A stretch of DNA of 39,523 bases from positions 1 through 39,523 of the IMG/VR virus record IMGVR_UViG_3300030098_005730; one strand, written 5' to 3'. Source of the stretch: a virus. Shown here in pieces: positions 17,673 to 24,350 of this stretch (the first letter of the stretch is position 1; each line of letters opens with the position of its first letter). Both the position numbers and the translations under genes were made by a program. The notes below the pieces were generated by a model. The model was not told where the DNA came from and ran no database searches. It saw only the letters and a program-made list of their open reading frames with translations.

Positions 17673-17763
17673 CGACCGCCTTTGAGGGCGGACTTCTTAC
17701 TCGGGCTTGCGATAAGCGAGCCGCTGTCCGACGAGCAGTAATGCTTTTTCTTTTTCACGCTGT
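17673..17763. terminator. Convergent-gene terminator region with two hairpins
   Basis: The 91 nt between the converging late (+) and leftward (-) operons contain CCGCC/GGCGG (17676-17680 with 17687-17691) followed by ACTTCTT. A 7-bp stem GGCTTGC/GCGAGCC (17704-17722, loop GATAA) follows. A T-rich run (CTTTTTCTTTTTC) lies at about 17744-17756. Neither hairpin is directly followed by a textbook U-tract, so the terminator call relies on position plus structure. Confidence 0.45.
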
Positions 17764-18123
17764 TCACTGATCTTTCCTCCTGTTCCAGGGACGCCACCCC
17801 CCTATTCTTACTGCGAGCCAGCAGACGTAGGCCTGGCTTCTTCGTACTCCAGTATAGATCATGATTTCCCAGAAGATGTGATCTGCTTCTTTCCGGGTGC
17901 AGGGCTGATTTACGTAGAGGTAGTCGTGCACCAGGGCGGCGGGTAGCAGGTGGTCGTCGTCATCGACGTACCACTTGGCGACTCCGGGGATCGAGGCTCC
18001 GTCGAAGATGAAGCCCGCCGGGATCGAATACCCCATGATGAAGTAGTCTTCTAAGAGGATCTTCTGGTGGGGATCCCCAAGGATGTTTTGGATCTTGGGG
18101 TATTTCCACTCTGAAGTAGGCAT
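17764..18123 (-). CDS. DUF1353 family protein
   Basis: 119 residues. The DUF1353 signature is clear: IPAGFIFDGASIPGVAKW at about 34-51, the AALVHDYLYVNQP block with the conserved His-Asp at about 62-74, then KEADHIFWEIM. The family is widespread in tailed phages and has no agreed function. It often lies near lysis or virion genes, as here next to an SLT transglycosylase. It is the last gene of the leftward operon. Only 6 nt separate it from the transglycosylase stop. Confidence 0.8.
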   Translation of the reverse strand: MPTSEWKYPKIQNILGDPHQKILLEDYFIMGYSIPAGFIFDGASIPGVAKWYVDDDDHLLPAALVHDYLYVNQPCTRKEADHIFWEIMIYTGVRRSQAYVCWLAVRIGGWRPWNRRKDQ

Positions 18124-18129
18124 GGCGGC

Positions 18130-18774
18130 TCAAGCTCCGGGATCGTAGAGGTTCTTGCTCGAGGGCTTTTTCTTCTGAAGGAAATGCAGGCTGTCTTTGG
18201 TATCGGCGGCCTGAAGGTATTTGGCAATGGCGAAGACAGCGTTGTTGTCATGGTCCAGGAGGAGGTCTTGCCACCCGGCGTCGTCGAGCTCGACGAGCTG
18301 CTTCTTTGTTTTGCCAAGGAGCTTTAATGCTTGAGGCCCGATGAGCCCGGAAGTCTTGGTGATGCTGCGAGCTGTTGCCGGTTCGACTTGCCAGATCCCT
18401 CGAGCTGGTCCGGTTCCAGTGGAAGTCTTGTCACTGCGCTGGATCAGCCAGTTGGGGTGCCCCCCTCTTGATTCCACTTTGGCCGTAGCAGCGAGCAAGG
18501 GGGTCAGTACCTGGGGGTTGATGTCTTTGTCGTATTCATCCTTGTCTTCTGAATAGAAGACCGACAGTGCGTTTTTAATAGCGGGCTCTACTGTGGGTTG
18601 TAGTGGGATGCCTTGAGCCTGAGCAAACATCGCCAGCTTGGCAGGCTTTTCTCGTTGATCCCCCGCCCAGAACAAGTCGGCCCACATTTGATCTGGCTTC
18701 ATTTGGCCAGCAGTCGGGTCGTAGTCGGACGTGTCGGGAGAAAAGGGATTTCCGTTTCTCGGATTTGGTTCCAT
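18130..18774 (-). CDS. SLT-type lytic transglycosylase (candidate endolysin or virion muramidase)
   Basis: 214 residues. The SLT lysozyme-like core is visible: LLAATAKVESRGG with the likely catalytic Glu101, then ARGIWQVEPATA (124-135), equivalent to the G-x-x-Q-x-x-P-x-T-A motif, and later NAVFAIAKYLQ, equivalent to the substrate-groove helix. It would cleave the MurNAc-GlcNAc bond of peptidoglycan. There is no signal peptide or membrane anchor, and the first 60 residues are hydrophilic. As a soluble enzyme next to small membrane proteins it could be the endolysin; a virion role is the alternative. The upstream neighbour ends 11 nt away. Confidence 0.75.
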   Translation of the reverse strand: MEPNPRNGNPFSPDTSDYDPTAGQMKPDQMWADLFWAGDQREKPAKLAMFAQAQGIPLQPTVEPAIKNALSVFYSEDKDEYDKDINPQVLTPLLAATAKVESRGGHPNWLIQRSDKTSTGTGPARGIWQVEPATARSITKTSGLIGPQALKLLGKTKKQLVELDDAGWQDLLLDHDNNAVFAIAKYLQAADTKDSLHFLQKKKPSSKNLYDPGA

Positions 18775-18785
18775 TGACCCTGCTC

Positions 18786-19076
18786 CTAGCTGTCCGTCTG
18801 TCGAAGTGCGCCTTCGATACGAGCGACGGCCTTACTGTTTTCTTTGTTCTCTTTCTCCAGTTCGTCCATGCGAGTGGAGATTGAGGTAGCCAGGGTTGTA
18901 ACTTCACGCAGGGTCAGATGGATACCCGTCATGGTATTCCGTAAGTCGTGAAGATTGGTAGTAATTCTGGTCCATTCCCTCTTGGTAAAGAAAAAGAAGA
19001 GAGAGGCTGCGCTTAGTGTGATGGCAAACAGACTCTCGGCCAAGACCAGGAGATACTGTGTCGTATGGTTTTCCAT
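18786..19076 (-). CDS. Single-pass membrane protein with coiled coil (holin or inner-spanin candidate)
   Basis: 96 residues. An N-terminal transmembrane segment at about 9-31 (LLVLAESLFAITLSAASLFFFF) is followed by a charged, heptad-like helix (MDELEKENKENSKAVARIEG) to the C-terminus. This plan fits an inner-membrane spanin or a small single-pass holin. It sits directly upstream of the SLT gene in transcription order, which supports a lysis role. An AGGA lies 4 nt before the ATG. No overlapping lipoprotein partner of the Rz1 type was found in this gene. Confidence 0.6.
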   Translation of the reverse strand: MENHTTQYLLVLAESLFAITLSAASLFFFFTKREWTRITTNLHDLRNTMTGIHLTLREVTTLATSISTRMDELEKENKENSKAVARIEGALRQTDS

Positions 19077-19083
19077 GGAGTCC

Positions 19084-19314
19084 TCATTGGATGCAGCCTC
19101 CAGTGATCTCTCCGTCTCGAAAGATCAGGATGCCGTAGTTGCAGTGGACCCCATCCACCACCAGGGTTTTAGCCATCATTCCGTTGGGCTGGTTTTGCAT
19201 GGACAATTCGAAGGTGCGTTGGTTTTCCATGGCGACAGCTCTGTCTGACCGAGCAGCAATAGACATCATTGTGGCTAGAGCGGCGGCAACGAGTATGACT
19301 GTGAGTTCCTTCAT
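19084..19314 (-). CDS. Small secreted protein with signal peptide
   Basis: 76 residues. The first 28 residues form a signal sequence (MKELTVILVAAALATMMSIA, then ARSDRAVA with an A-V-A cleavage-like end). The mature part is short, has two Cys (positions about 58 and 74), and ends TGGCIQ. The gene ends 7 nt before the coiled-coil membrane protein and is overlapped at its 5' end by a second membrane ORF. It may act in the periplasm in lysis or exclusion. Family not recognised. Confidence 0.55.
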   Translation of the reverse strand: MKELTVILVAAALATMMSIAARSDRAVAMENQRTFELSMQNQPNGMMAKTLVVDGVHCNYGILIFRDGEITGGCIQ

Positions 19315-19393
19315 TGATCCATTTCCGTAACCAGATACCGGAATACCATATTCCTATGAAGAGAATTACAGCTAAAGCCGCAAACCAGGCCAT
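19169..19393 (-). CDS. Possible overlapping small membrane protein
   Basis: An alternative frame encodes MAWFAALAVILFIGIWYSG followed by a basic Cys/His-rich tail, 74 residues in all; a start at 19405 is also possible. The hydrophobic segment covers the 57-nt gap between the genes at 19084 and 19372, which would otherwise be empty. The frame then runs inside the 5' end of the secreted-protein gene. A clean Trp/Ile-rich transmembrane helix in an intergenic gap is suggestive of a holin-like protein, but the ribosome-binding site is weak and the tail may be a shadow of the overlapping frame. Confidence 0.35.
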   Translation of the reverse strand: MAWFAALAVILFIGIWYSGIWLRKWINEGTHSHTRCRRSSHNDVYCCSVRQSCRHGKPTHLRIVHAKPAQRNDG

Positions 19394-19866
19394 TTGTCCA
19401 GGCATACGAGGTTGCGTTTGGGAATGAAGTAGGCCTCTTCCCTGCCTCCATATTCCTTGAGCCACTTTTCCTGACGGCAGGCTCTCCCATCTGCGATCCC
19501 TTGGACCAGGAAGAGGTTCTCTCTCGTGTCGGGATCGTTGGTGACCAGCAGATAGAGGCGATCTTCCCGGTCGGACTTCCTTACGAGAAGATCGTAGTGG
19601 TGCCGGGTGCGGGTGCGGACTTCTGTTCGTTGTCCGATGTCCGGCTGGTTGGTGGAGTATTGCCGCATCCGGGGCTCCCAGTAGATATTGGCGGCTTTAC
19701 AAGCGGCCATTTCTCCCAGGGCTCCGATGATATTCTTGTTTTTGCCACCTTCCTCTGGACAGCCATGGGCGTTTTGGCAGCCATCCTTGGTGGCCTGGTT
19801 GTGTCTAGCTCGGCCGACGGCTTGAGCCAGACTCATCTCGATCTTGCTCAGATGTACTTCGATCAT
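19372..19866 (-). CDS. Putative nuclease-fold protein (weak PD-(D/E)XK-like pattern)
   Basis: 164 residues with GAGAGAAAAGC before the ATG at 19866. The centre carries an IIGALGEMAACKAANIYW helix with a conserved-looking Glu, then a P-D-I-G, then TEVRTRTRHHYDLLV strands. This resembles restriction-nuclease-like folds (E...PD...ExK), but Arg stands where the catalytic Lys is expected. It overlaps its upstream neighbour by 62 nt. Activity is therefore uncertain; it could be a degenerate or divergent nuclease. Confidence 0.45.
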   Translation of the reverse strand: MIEVHLSKIEMSLAQAVGRARHNQATKDGCQNAHGCPEEGGKNKNIIGALGEMAACKAANIYWEPRMRQYSTNQPDIGQRTEVRTRTRHHYDLLVRKSDREDRLYLLVTNDPDTRENLFLVQGIADGRACRQEKWLKEYGGREEAYFIPKRNLVCLDKWPGLRL

Positions 19867-20113
19867 GCTTTTCTCTCATCTCCAGGACCATGAGAGCACG
19901 ACAGATCATGTTGCGTAGGTGGTCTTCATCCTTGTTCCCTTGCAGGAACTGAACGTAATGCCCACTCAGGTGGGTGATGAGATCGGAAACATCGAGCTGC
20001 TTCCATGCCTCATCTGCTTCGTGGGTATCTGCTCCGTCCTTCATGCCTTGAGTGACGGCAGCAATAGCTCGAGGGAAATGCCGCATGAGGATGAGGTTCC
20101 GTCGGGCGCTCAT
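19805..20113 (-). CDS. DUF5664-like (dATP/dGTP diphosphohydrolase-type) small protein
   Basis: 102 residues from an ATG at 20113 preceded by AGAGAGAACC. The residues RHFPRAIAAVTQGMKDGAD, then AWKQLDVSDLITHLSGHY, then DEDHLRNMICRALMVLEM follow the layout of the phage family annotated as dATP/dGTP diphosphohydrolase (DUF5664): a Gly-Ala turn, a Trp, a conserved His helix, and a D-E-x-H helix. The His/Asp/Glu residues would bind metal and nucleotide. The Ser/Arg/Asp-rich C-terminal tail lies in the overlap with the next gene. Nucleotide-pool function is inference from the family name. Confidence 0.5.
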   Translation of the reverse strand: MSARRNLILMRHFPRAIAAVTQGMKDGADTHEADEAWKQLDVSDLITHLSGHYVQFLQGNKDEDHLRNMICRALMVLEMREKHDRSTSEQDRDESGSSRRPS

Positions 20114-20123
20114 GGTTCTCTCT

Positions 20124-20591
20124 TTATGCTCGCATCCAGCGAACGTGGGCTTGTTTGAACTGTGCCTTGGTAGGGGGTTTTCCAGGACGCCAGACCCGGA
20201 GGTAGGTTTCGTACACTGCGTCCCAGTCTTCCAGTTTAGGTAGCGGGTGGGGGTCGGCCAGGAGGAGAAGGCGTGCGTACCAAGTGGCGCACTTGAGGTC
20301 GGTGCGTAGTTCGTCCAGTGGGGCATTGTGGTACGTTCCCCTTGCCCAGATGAACGGTGCCTTGGTGGCATCGGGTTGAGAGAGACGCACCCATCTGTCG
20401 ACTAGGTTCTTGGTGGGTGGTTCCATCTGATACGGACCCATGGCCGGGCCTCTGATTTGTTGCATGTAAGTACCGCCCAAACTCTCATGGGCAGCGAAGG
20501 CCATGAGGCATTGCTCTGCCTTGACTGGTGTCGGGAAGTGCTTGGTGATGGGCCGCACTGCGTATTGTTTGAACTGTCGGTAGTTAATCAT
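20124..20591 (-). CDS. Second lysozyme-like (SLT-type) cell-wall hydrolase candidate
   Basis: 155 residues from the ATG at 20591, chosen because AAGGAG lies 6 nt upstream. The pattern LMAFAAHESLGGTYMQQI with Glu36, then GPAMGPYQMEPPT (49-60), matches phage lysozyme-superfamily proteins that read H-E-S-x-G-G ... G-P-A-x-G-x-x-Q-M-E-P-x-T. This would be an endolysin-like glycosidase. It overlaps the preceding gene by 8 nt. Together with the SLT gene at 18130 it gives the phage two wall hydrolases about 2 kb apart, one of which may be virion-associated. Confidence 0.6.
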   Translation of the reverse strand: MINYRQFKQYAVRPITKHFPTPVKAEQCLMAFAAHESLGGTYMQQIRGPAMGPYQMEPPTKNLVDRWVRLSQPDATKAPFIWARGTYHNAPLDELRTDLKCATWYARLLLLADPHPLPKLEDWDAVYETYLRVWRPGKPPTKAQFKQAHVRWMRA

Positions 20592-20940
20592 CCCAGTCTC
20601 CTTCAGGGTCGTGCTCGACATCATCCCCGAGAATCAACTCACGGAAAGCCTGGTCGATACAACTGTCGAGTGCGATGGCTTGACCAGAGCAGGTGCGGCA
20701 CCACACATTGTGCCAGCCTACGTCTACCACCACTTCCCCCAGGTTTCGGAGCTTCTGGCCGAGCATGGAGGATACGACCCAATGCTCGAGTACTTCCTTT
20801 GGGTGAAGCTCGTAGAACAGTTCTTCTTCATCCTCTAGATCAATCATCTCAACGAAGGTACTCACATTGAGGATCACCTCCTGGTCCACGAACCTTGTCA
20901 GCCTCCTCCAGAGTTCCGGGTCTTCGTGTGTCTGTTTCAC
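20584..20940 (-). CDS. Acidic hypothetical protein
   Basis: 118 residues from a GTG at 20940 that overlaps the upstream TGA (GTGA). It is acidic, with Asp/Glu clusters in the middle and at the end (DDVEHDPEGDWDD). A WCRTCSGQAI segment has a Cys-x-x-Cys that could bind metal or be redox active. The ribosome-binding site of the next gene lies inside its 3' end. Family not recognised. Confidence 0.55.
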   Translation of the reverse strand: MKQTHEDPELWRRLTRFVDQEVILNVSTFVEMIDLEDEEELFYELHPKEVLEHWVVSSMLGQKLRNLGEVVVDVGWHNVWCRTCSGQAIALDSCIDQAFRELILGDDVEHDPEGDWDD

Positions 20941-21365
20941 TGGAGTTTATCTCCTAGGATTTCAATCGTGTTCTGGATCTCGGCGATCTGATCGGCTCGA
21001 TCCTGGCTGGTTTGAGCTGTCAGATTGAGGCGGATAGGAGCTTTCTGGATTTCGCCAGTGAAACGAAAGCCGTCTTCCCAGTACACGGGGTGCTCTTCGC
21101 GTTCCCAGTAATAGCGATCAAAGTTCCGAACCCAGCCTCGTACTTTCGTGGGTAGATAGATCAAGTGAGTGTACCCAAGCTCTCCCTTGTCATACTTGGT
21201 GCCTGCTTTGAGCAGGATGGCTTCGTGACAGACCGCAACTTGACGTGGGTCTTTTACTTGGAATGCTCGTCGAACGGCGAGAGCAAGGGCGCAGTGACTA
21301 CAGTCGAAGGGTTTTCCCTTCTCCATGTCGTCAGGCAGAACTGTGATTTGCTTCATGCGTGACAT
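20937..21365 (-). CDS. Uncharacterised conserved-type phage protein
   Basis: 142 residues. I place the start at ATG 21365 because CGGAGG lies just upstream; the longer frame upstream is a low-complexity shadow. The protein has a KPFDCSHCALALAVRRAF helix with two Cys, a strand-rich YTHLIYLPTKVRGWVRNFDRYYW centre, and a helical acidic end. The D-C-S-x-C-A-L-A pattern resembles small phage proteins with a Cys-rich helix next to an amphipathic domain, but I cannot name the family. Confidence 0.5.
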   Translation of the reverse strand: MSRMKQITVLPDDMEKGKPFDCSHCALALAVRRAFQVKDPRQVAVCHEAILLKAGTKYDKGELGYTHLIYLPTKVRGWVRNFDRYYWEREEHPVYWEDGFRFTGEIQKAPIRLNLTAQTSQDRADQIAEIQNTIEILGDKLQ

Positions 21366-21386
21366 AAATCCTCCGAGGGGTGGGGC

Positions 21387-21424
21387 GGGGAGCAGGACGA
21401 GAGGGAAGTTTCGCCCTGCCCCCC
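21387..21424 (-). other. Intergenic hairpin in the leftward operon
   Basis: GGGGAGCAGG (21387-21396) pairs with the complementary CCTGC and CCCC segments at 21415-21424 with one mismatch, around an 18-nt loop. It occupies the 83-nt non-coding gap (21366-21448) between the genes at 21449 and 20937. There is no T-run on either side. It could be a partial terminator, a processing site or an mRNA-end stabiliser. Confidence 0.35.
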
Positions 21425-21448
21425 TGAGCTCTGACTTAGTGTGCGGTT

Positions 21449-21886
21449 CTAAGACAGAGCCTTTCCAATACGAGCAAGGAGATCGTCGAGATTGTCCACG
21501 GCGATTCCCTGGGCATCGTTGCTGGCATTGAGTGCAGCGTTTTGTGCGAGAAGGATACGAAGAAGTTTCTCGAGGAAAATTCCCCGGCAGAAAACCCAAT
21601 GATCTTTGTCGACGTTCTTCCGTCGAGTGAACAGCAGATCAGCATCGCCCAGGTGTAGCCGCAGCATTCTGGTTTTATCTGTGGTCTTGCTGCGGAACTT
21701 ACACTCGATCCGAGTTTCGTTTCCCATCCCTGGGATCTCGGTCACGATGTCGTCCGGGTAGGACTGAATGGCTCCTGACATTGGAACCCGCTTGGTCTTA
21801 CTCAGGCCGAGCTTCTTCAACCATTCTACGACTTCCCTTTCGTAGCTGTCCCCAGAGCGACGGGACTTCTTTCCTTCTCCTGGCAT
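21449..21886 (-). CDS. PD-(D/E)XK nuclease, Holliday-junction-resolvase-like
   Basis: 145 residues. The catalytic pattern is intact: GDSYEREVVEWLKKLG with Glu16/Glu18, then PDDI at 44-47 and IECKFR with the Glu61-x-Lys63 pair. This is the layout of archaeal-type Hjc/VRR-type resolvases and small phage nucleases. An RVPMSGA turn between the first helix and PDD also fits resolvases (R-x-x-x-S-G). In a recombination operon with SSB and an annealing protein, resolving branched DNA before packaging is the likely job. The ATG directly abuts the upstream TAG. Confidence 0.7.
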   Translation of the reverse strand: MPGEGKKSRRSGDSYEREVVEWLKKLGLSKTKRVPMSGAIQSYPDDIVTEIPGMGNETRIECKFRSKTTDKTRMLRLHLGDADLLFTRRKNVDKDHWVFCRGIFLEKLLRILLAQNAALNASNDAQGIAVDNLDDLLARIGKALS

Positions 21887-22249
21887 CTACTTGAACTTCC
21901 TCAAGGCCTGTTCGATGTCGGCTACCCTGGCCTTGGTGACCTTGTTGTCAAACTCTTCCGGGCTTTGCTTCAGGATCTTCTGCACTTTTTCCCCGAGAGA
22001 GATGATGGTTTCTCCGTGCTGTTCATAGAAATCATGTACGATTTTGGCCTCGGTTTCCGTCCCGCTCTGTAGAAGCAGGATACTGGCACGAGGGTAGTTG
22101 ACCTGTTGAATGGCCTCGACGGCTTGGAGCATGTTCACCGCACGATAGCGGAGATTATTCATCAGCTCGTTTTGTAGCTCGCCAAGGCGCTGGGCCTCCT
22201 CCTGGATCTCAGGAGGAAGCCCGTCCACCAACTTCTGCGCCTCTGACAT
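21887..22249 (-). CDS. Hypothetical helical protein
   Basis: 120 residues, almost entirely helical and charged (MSEAQKLVDGLPPEIQEEAQ, ending VADIEQALRKFK). Its ATG directly follows the SSB stop (TAAATG) and its stop directly abuts the resolvase-like start, so it is embedded in the recombination set. An accessory of SSB or of the nuclease is conceivable, but no family is recognised. Confidence 0.55.
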   Translation of the reverse strand: MSEAQKLVDGLPPEIQEEAQRLGELQNELMNNLRYRAVNMLQAVEAIQQVNYPRASILLLQSGTETEAKIVHDFYEQHGETIISLGEKVQKILKQSPEEFDNKVTKARVADIEQALRKFK

Positions 22250-22633
22250 TTAGGAGAAGTCCAGGTCGTCGTCGCCAGGTACCGAGAAGGGAATGTCACT
22301 ATCCCCTTTGCGGTCTGCATTCGTCGTGCTGTCCTTCTCAACGAAGGTCCAGTCGTTGACATCCATGGCGACACGAGTGGTGCCCTCGCTGTCCCACTGC
22401 CGGAGCTTACCCGTCACGATGATGGGCTTGCCCTTGACGAAGAACTTGCAGAGGGTTTCGGCCATCTTCCCCCAGGCCATGCAGTTCCACCAGTAGGTCT
22501 CCTCCTCCCACTTGCCCTGCTTCATTACCTTCTGCTTCTCGGCGATGGAGAACGACACATAGGTCTTGTCATTCTTGTTCCGCTTGGGCTCAGGGTCTTT
22601 CCCGAAACGTCCTTGTACGGTGAAGCTGTTCAT
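22250..22633 (-). CDS. ssb: Single-stranded DNA-binding protein
   Basis: 127 residues from ATG 22633, with AAAGGGG upstream; a longer frame upstream of this ATG is the antisense end of the neighbouring nuclease region. The OB-fold pattern is clear: FTVQGRFGKDPEPKR, then YVSFSIAEKQK, then YWWNCMAWGKMAETLCKFFVKGKPIIVTGKL. A disordered acidic stretch and a tip ending DDDLDFS follow, like the acidic C-terminal tip that recruits partner proteins. It coats single-stranded DNA in replication and recombination. It starts 14 nt after the rearranged nuclease gene. Confidence 0.85.
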   Translation of the reverse strand: MNSFTVQGRFGKDPEPKRNKNDKTYVSFSIAEKQKVMKQGKWEEETYWWNCMAWGKMAETLCKFFVKGKPIIVTGKLRQWDSEGTTRVAMDVNDWTFVEKDSTTNADRKGDSDIPFSVPGDDDLDFS

Positions 22634-22647
22634 ATCATGCCCCTTTC

Positions 22648-23301
22648 TTAGAGCTGCCCCCAGACCGCGCGTTCGTTGGCAATGATCGCCAACTCCTGCC
22701 GCTGTAGGATTTGCTGCCATGTGAATAGGTACCTCTCGATGACATCGGCAGCTTCTTTGTCATCCAGATTCTTCAGGGCGTTCAGTACATCCTCGCCCCG
22801 GTGAGCGGCTTCGACCCATTCATGGATGCCAGTCCCGAAGGTGGCGAATGGGCTTTCAGTTCCTGTGTTTTTGTACTTCCTCTTCTGCCCCGTAGCTTCC
22901 AGGAACTCACTGACTCCCGGTATCCTGGTCAGGGTCTGCTTCTTCTTGAGGTAGTAGGTGTGTCCATCTGGCTCGAATAGAAGCTGGTAGTCCTCGAATG
23001 GTTCTTCGATGCTGACTTCGTATTCGACCGGCAGTTTGGCCAGGATCGCATCGTATTCTTCGTTGGGGATTCTTTTGTGCCAGCGAATGTACGATTGATC
23101 CTCGTTGATGGAGAGGTACACGGCAGCCAGGGAAGGGAAACGAACCTTCTTCCCCACTCGCTTCATCTCATTTTCAAGTAGGCGAGCGTAGGTTTCGAGC
23201 TGCGTTCGATGCCAGTCGGCTTCTGCTCCGGTCTTGATGTCGAGTACCGTGAGCTTCTTCCCCTGGGCAATGACATCTACCCGGCCTCCGAAGATCCTCA
23301 T
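22648..23301 (-). CDS. RecB-like PD-(D/E)XK exonuclease with circularly permuted domain order
   Basis: 217 residues. The N-terminal half contains what normally ends a RecB/Cas4-like domain: FGGRVDV (4-10, metal Asp9), TVLDIKTG (18-25, Asp21 and Lys23), QLETYARLL (34-42), then a strand-rich block. The C-terminal half contains what normally begins one: an HTYYLKKKQTLTRIPGVSEFL block (114-134), GTGIH (156-160) with the metal His, and NERAVWG (209-215), which usually runs directly into G-R-V-D. The order is therefore the reverse of the family. The start at 23301 is well supported, since its ATG overlaps the stop of the upstream peptide (ATGA). A processive or structure-specific DNA exonuclease partnered with the annealase is the likely function. 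Confidence 0.7.
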   Translation of the reverse strand: MRIFGGRVDVIAQGKKLTVLDIKTGAEADWHRTQLETYARLLENEMKRVGKKVRFPSLAAVYLSINEDQSYIRWHKRIPNEEYDAILAKLPVEYEVSIEEPFEDYQLLFEPDGHTYYLKKKQTLTRIPGVSEFLEATGQKRKYKNTGTESPFATFGTGIHEWVEAAHRGEDVLNALKNLDDKEAADVIERYLFTWQQILQRQELAIIANERAVWGQL

Positions 23302-23372
23302 GTAAGTGCGATCCCTATGAGAAGGGCTGCTGCCAGAGCTCCAGCTAGAGCTGCGTAGAAAAGATCGTTCAT
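23298..23372 (-). CDS. 24-residue transmembrane micropeptide between annealase and nuclease genes
   Basis: ATG at 23372 overlaps the TGA of the annealase gene (ATGA), and its own TGA overlaps the nuclease ATG (ATGA). The 24 residues begin MNDLFYAALAG and are then almost entirely Ala/Leu/Ile, a single hydrophobic helix. Two perfect 4-nt overlaps in a row are good evidence of translation by reinitiation. Function unknown: a membrane tether or small inhibitor is possible, or the frame may serve only to couple translation of its neighbours. Confidence 0.5.
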   Translation of the reverse strand: MNDLFYAALAGALAAALLIGIALT

Positions 23373-24157
23373 TGCTTGATCCCTTTGATGATTGAGCCGA
23401 TCAGCTTGGATGCATCCTCCTGGCTCAACTCTCCCGACTCAGGCAGGCCTGCGTTCTTCCGGGCTTGGAGTGTGTCTTGTTTGTGCCAGCCTTCAGTCAG
23501 GGTCTTGAGAGCGAGTAGCTGGCTCTTTGTAATCCGGCCGGGCTCGTCTCCTCCCGGAGCTGGCGGGATGGTGGTGGTCTGCCGGATATGCCTGTCATCA
23601 TTCTTCATGGCAGCTTCCATCTCTTCACCTGGAGTAGCCTCAAAGGAGATCTCTTCTCCCTCTTCAGTGTGTCCAGGCTTGGCCTTCACAATCCATCCGA
23701 AGACCAGGCGAGCTGCCTTGTTGAATGCCCGAGTACCAGCCATGGACTTGATGGCTTGAGCACTGCGCTTGTCCCACGGGCGATCATCGGGACCACCGCA
23801 GCGAGCACTGGCCCGACTGACTACGAACCCATCGGGGCGGGTAAGCTCTACGGTCGCATCGTAAGCTACGCCGTGGAGCTGCTTTCCCGCTTCATCGTAC
23901 TTGGCCTCGAGCACCAGGTCGTTGCAAACTTCTCGAGGGAAGACACGCATCATGCTGCATGTCGCCTGCCAGCCCTCGGTACTGACATACAAGCCTTTGA
24001 TCTTGGGGATCCGGTGGTAGAGCTTGCTCCTGGCGATCAGATCCGTGAGTACCTGAGCAATCTGGACCCCCCTTTCTACGACAAGCTCAGGTTTGTACTC
24101 GTCAGAAACCAGGAAGTTTTGCGTGGTCGATGCCAGTTCGTTCTTAGGCTTCGACAT
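23369..24157 (-). CDS. Putative single-strand-annealing recombination protein
   Basis: 262 residues. The body follows the layout of a phage recombination family seen next to RecB-like nucleases: VSTEGWQATCSMMRVFP (58-74), a strand-rich region with YDATVELTRPDGFVVSRASA, a PW-x(8)-IKSMAGTRAFNKAARLVFGWIV helix (SMAGTRA at 138-144), a Pro/Glu-rich linker and a C-terminal helical KSQLLALKTLTEGW module. These proteins are thought to bind and anneal single strands after exonuclease resection (RecT/Rad52-type role). GGAGG lies 7 nt upstream of the ATG. It overlaps the upstream gene by 14 nt and the micropeptide downstream by 4 nt. Confidence 0.65.
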   Translation of the reverse strand: MSKPKNELASTTQNFLVSDEYKPELVVERGVQIAQVLTDLIARSKLYHRIPKIKGLYVSTEGWQATCSMMRVFPREVCNDLVLEAKYDEAGKQLHGVAYDATVELTRPDGFVVSRASARCGGPDDRPWDKRSAQAIKSMAGTRAFNKAARLVFGWIVKAKPGHTEEGEEISFEATPGEEMEAAMKNDDRHIRQTTTIPPAPGGDEPGRITKSQLLALKTLTEGWHKQDTLQARKNAGLPESGELSQEDASKLIGSIIKGIKQ

Positions 24158-24350
24158 CCGTAACCTCCATTTCCTCAGTCAGTTCGATCAGCGTTGTGCT
24201 CTCGTTATTGAGAACCTCAAGCTGGTTCAGGGACTGAAGAGAGATGCCTGTGCCTTGCCCGGATTCAGACAAGCGACAGGCAATCCACTTGAGATACCCC
24301 AGGACTGCTGCAAATAGAGCACGCATCACCAACCATTCTCCTTTTGTCAT
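24144..24350 (-). CDS. Small protein with a hydrophobic N-terminal helix
   Basis: 68 residues from ATG 24350, which overlaps the upstream TGA (ATGA) and has GGAGAGGGAAGA as ribosome-binding site. The first 25 residues (MTKGEWLVMRALFAAVLGYL, then KW) form a hydrophobic or amphipathic helix. The rest is acidic and Ser/Thr/Leu-rich. Its stop overlaps the annealase start by 14 nt. Function unknown. Confidence 0.5.
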   Translation of the reverse strand: MTKGEWLVMRALFAAVLGYLKWIACRLSESGQGTGISLQSLNQLEVLNNESTTLIELTEEMEVTDVEA

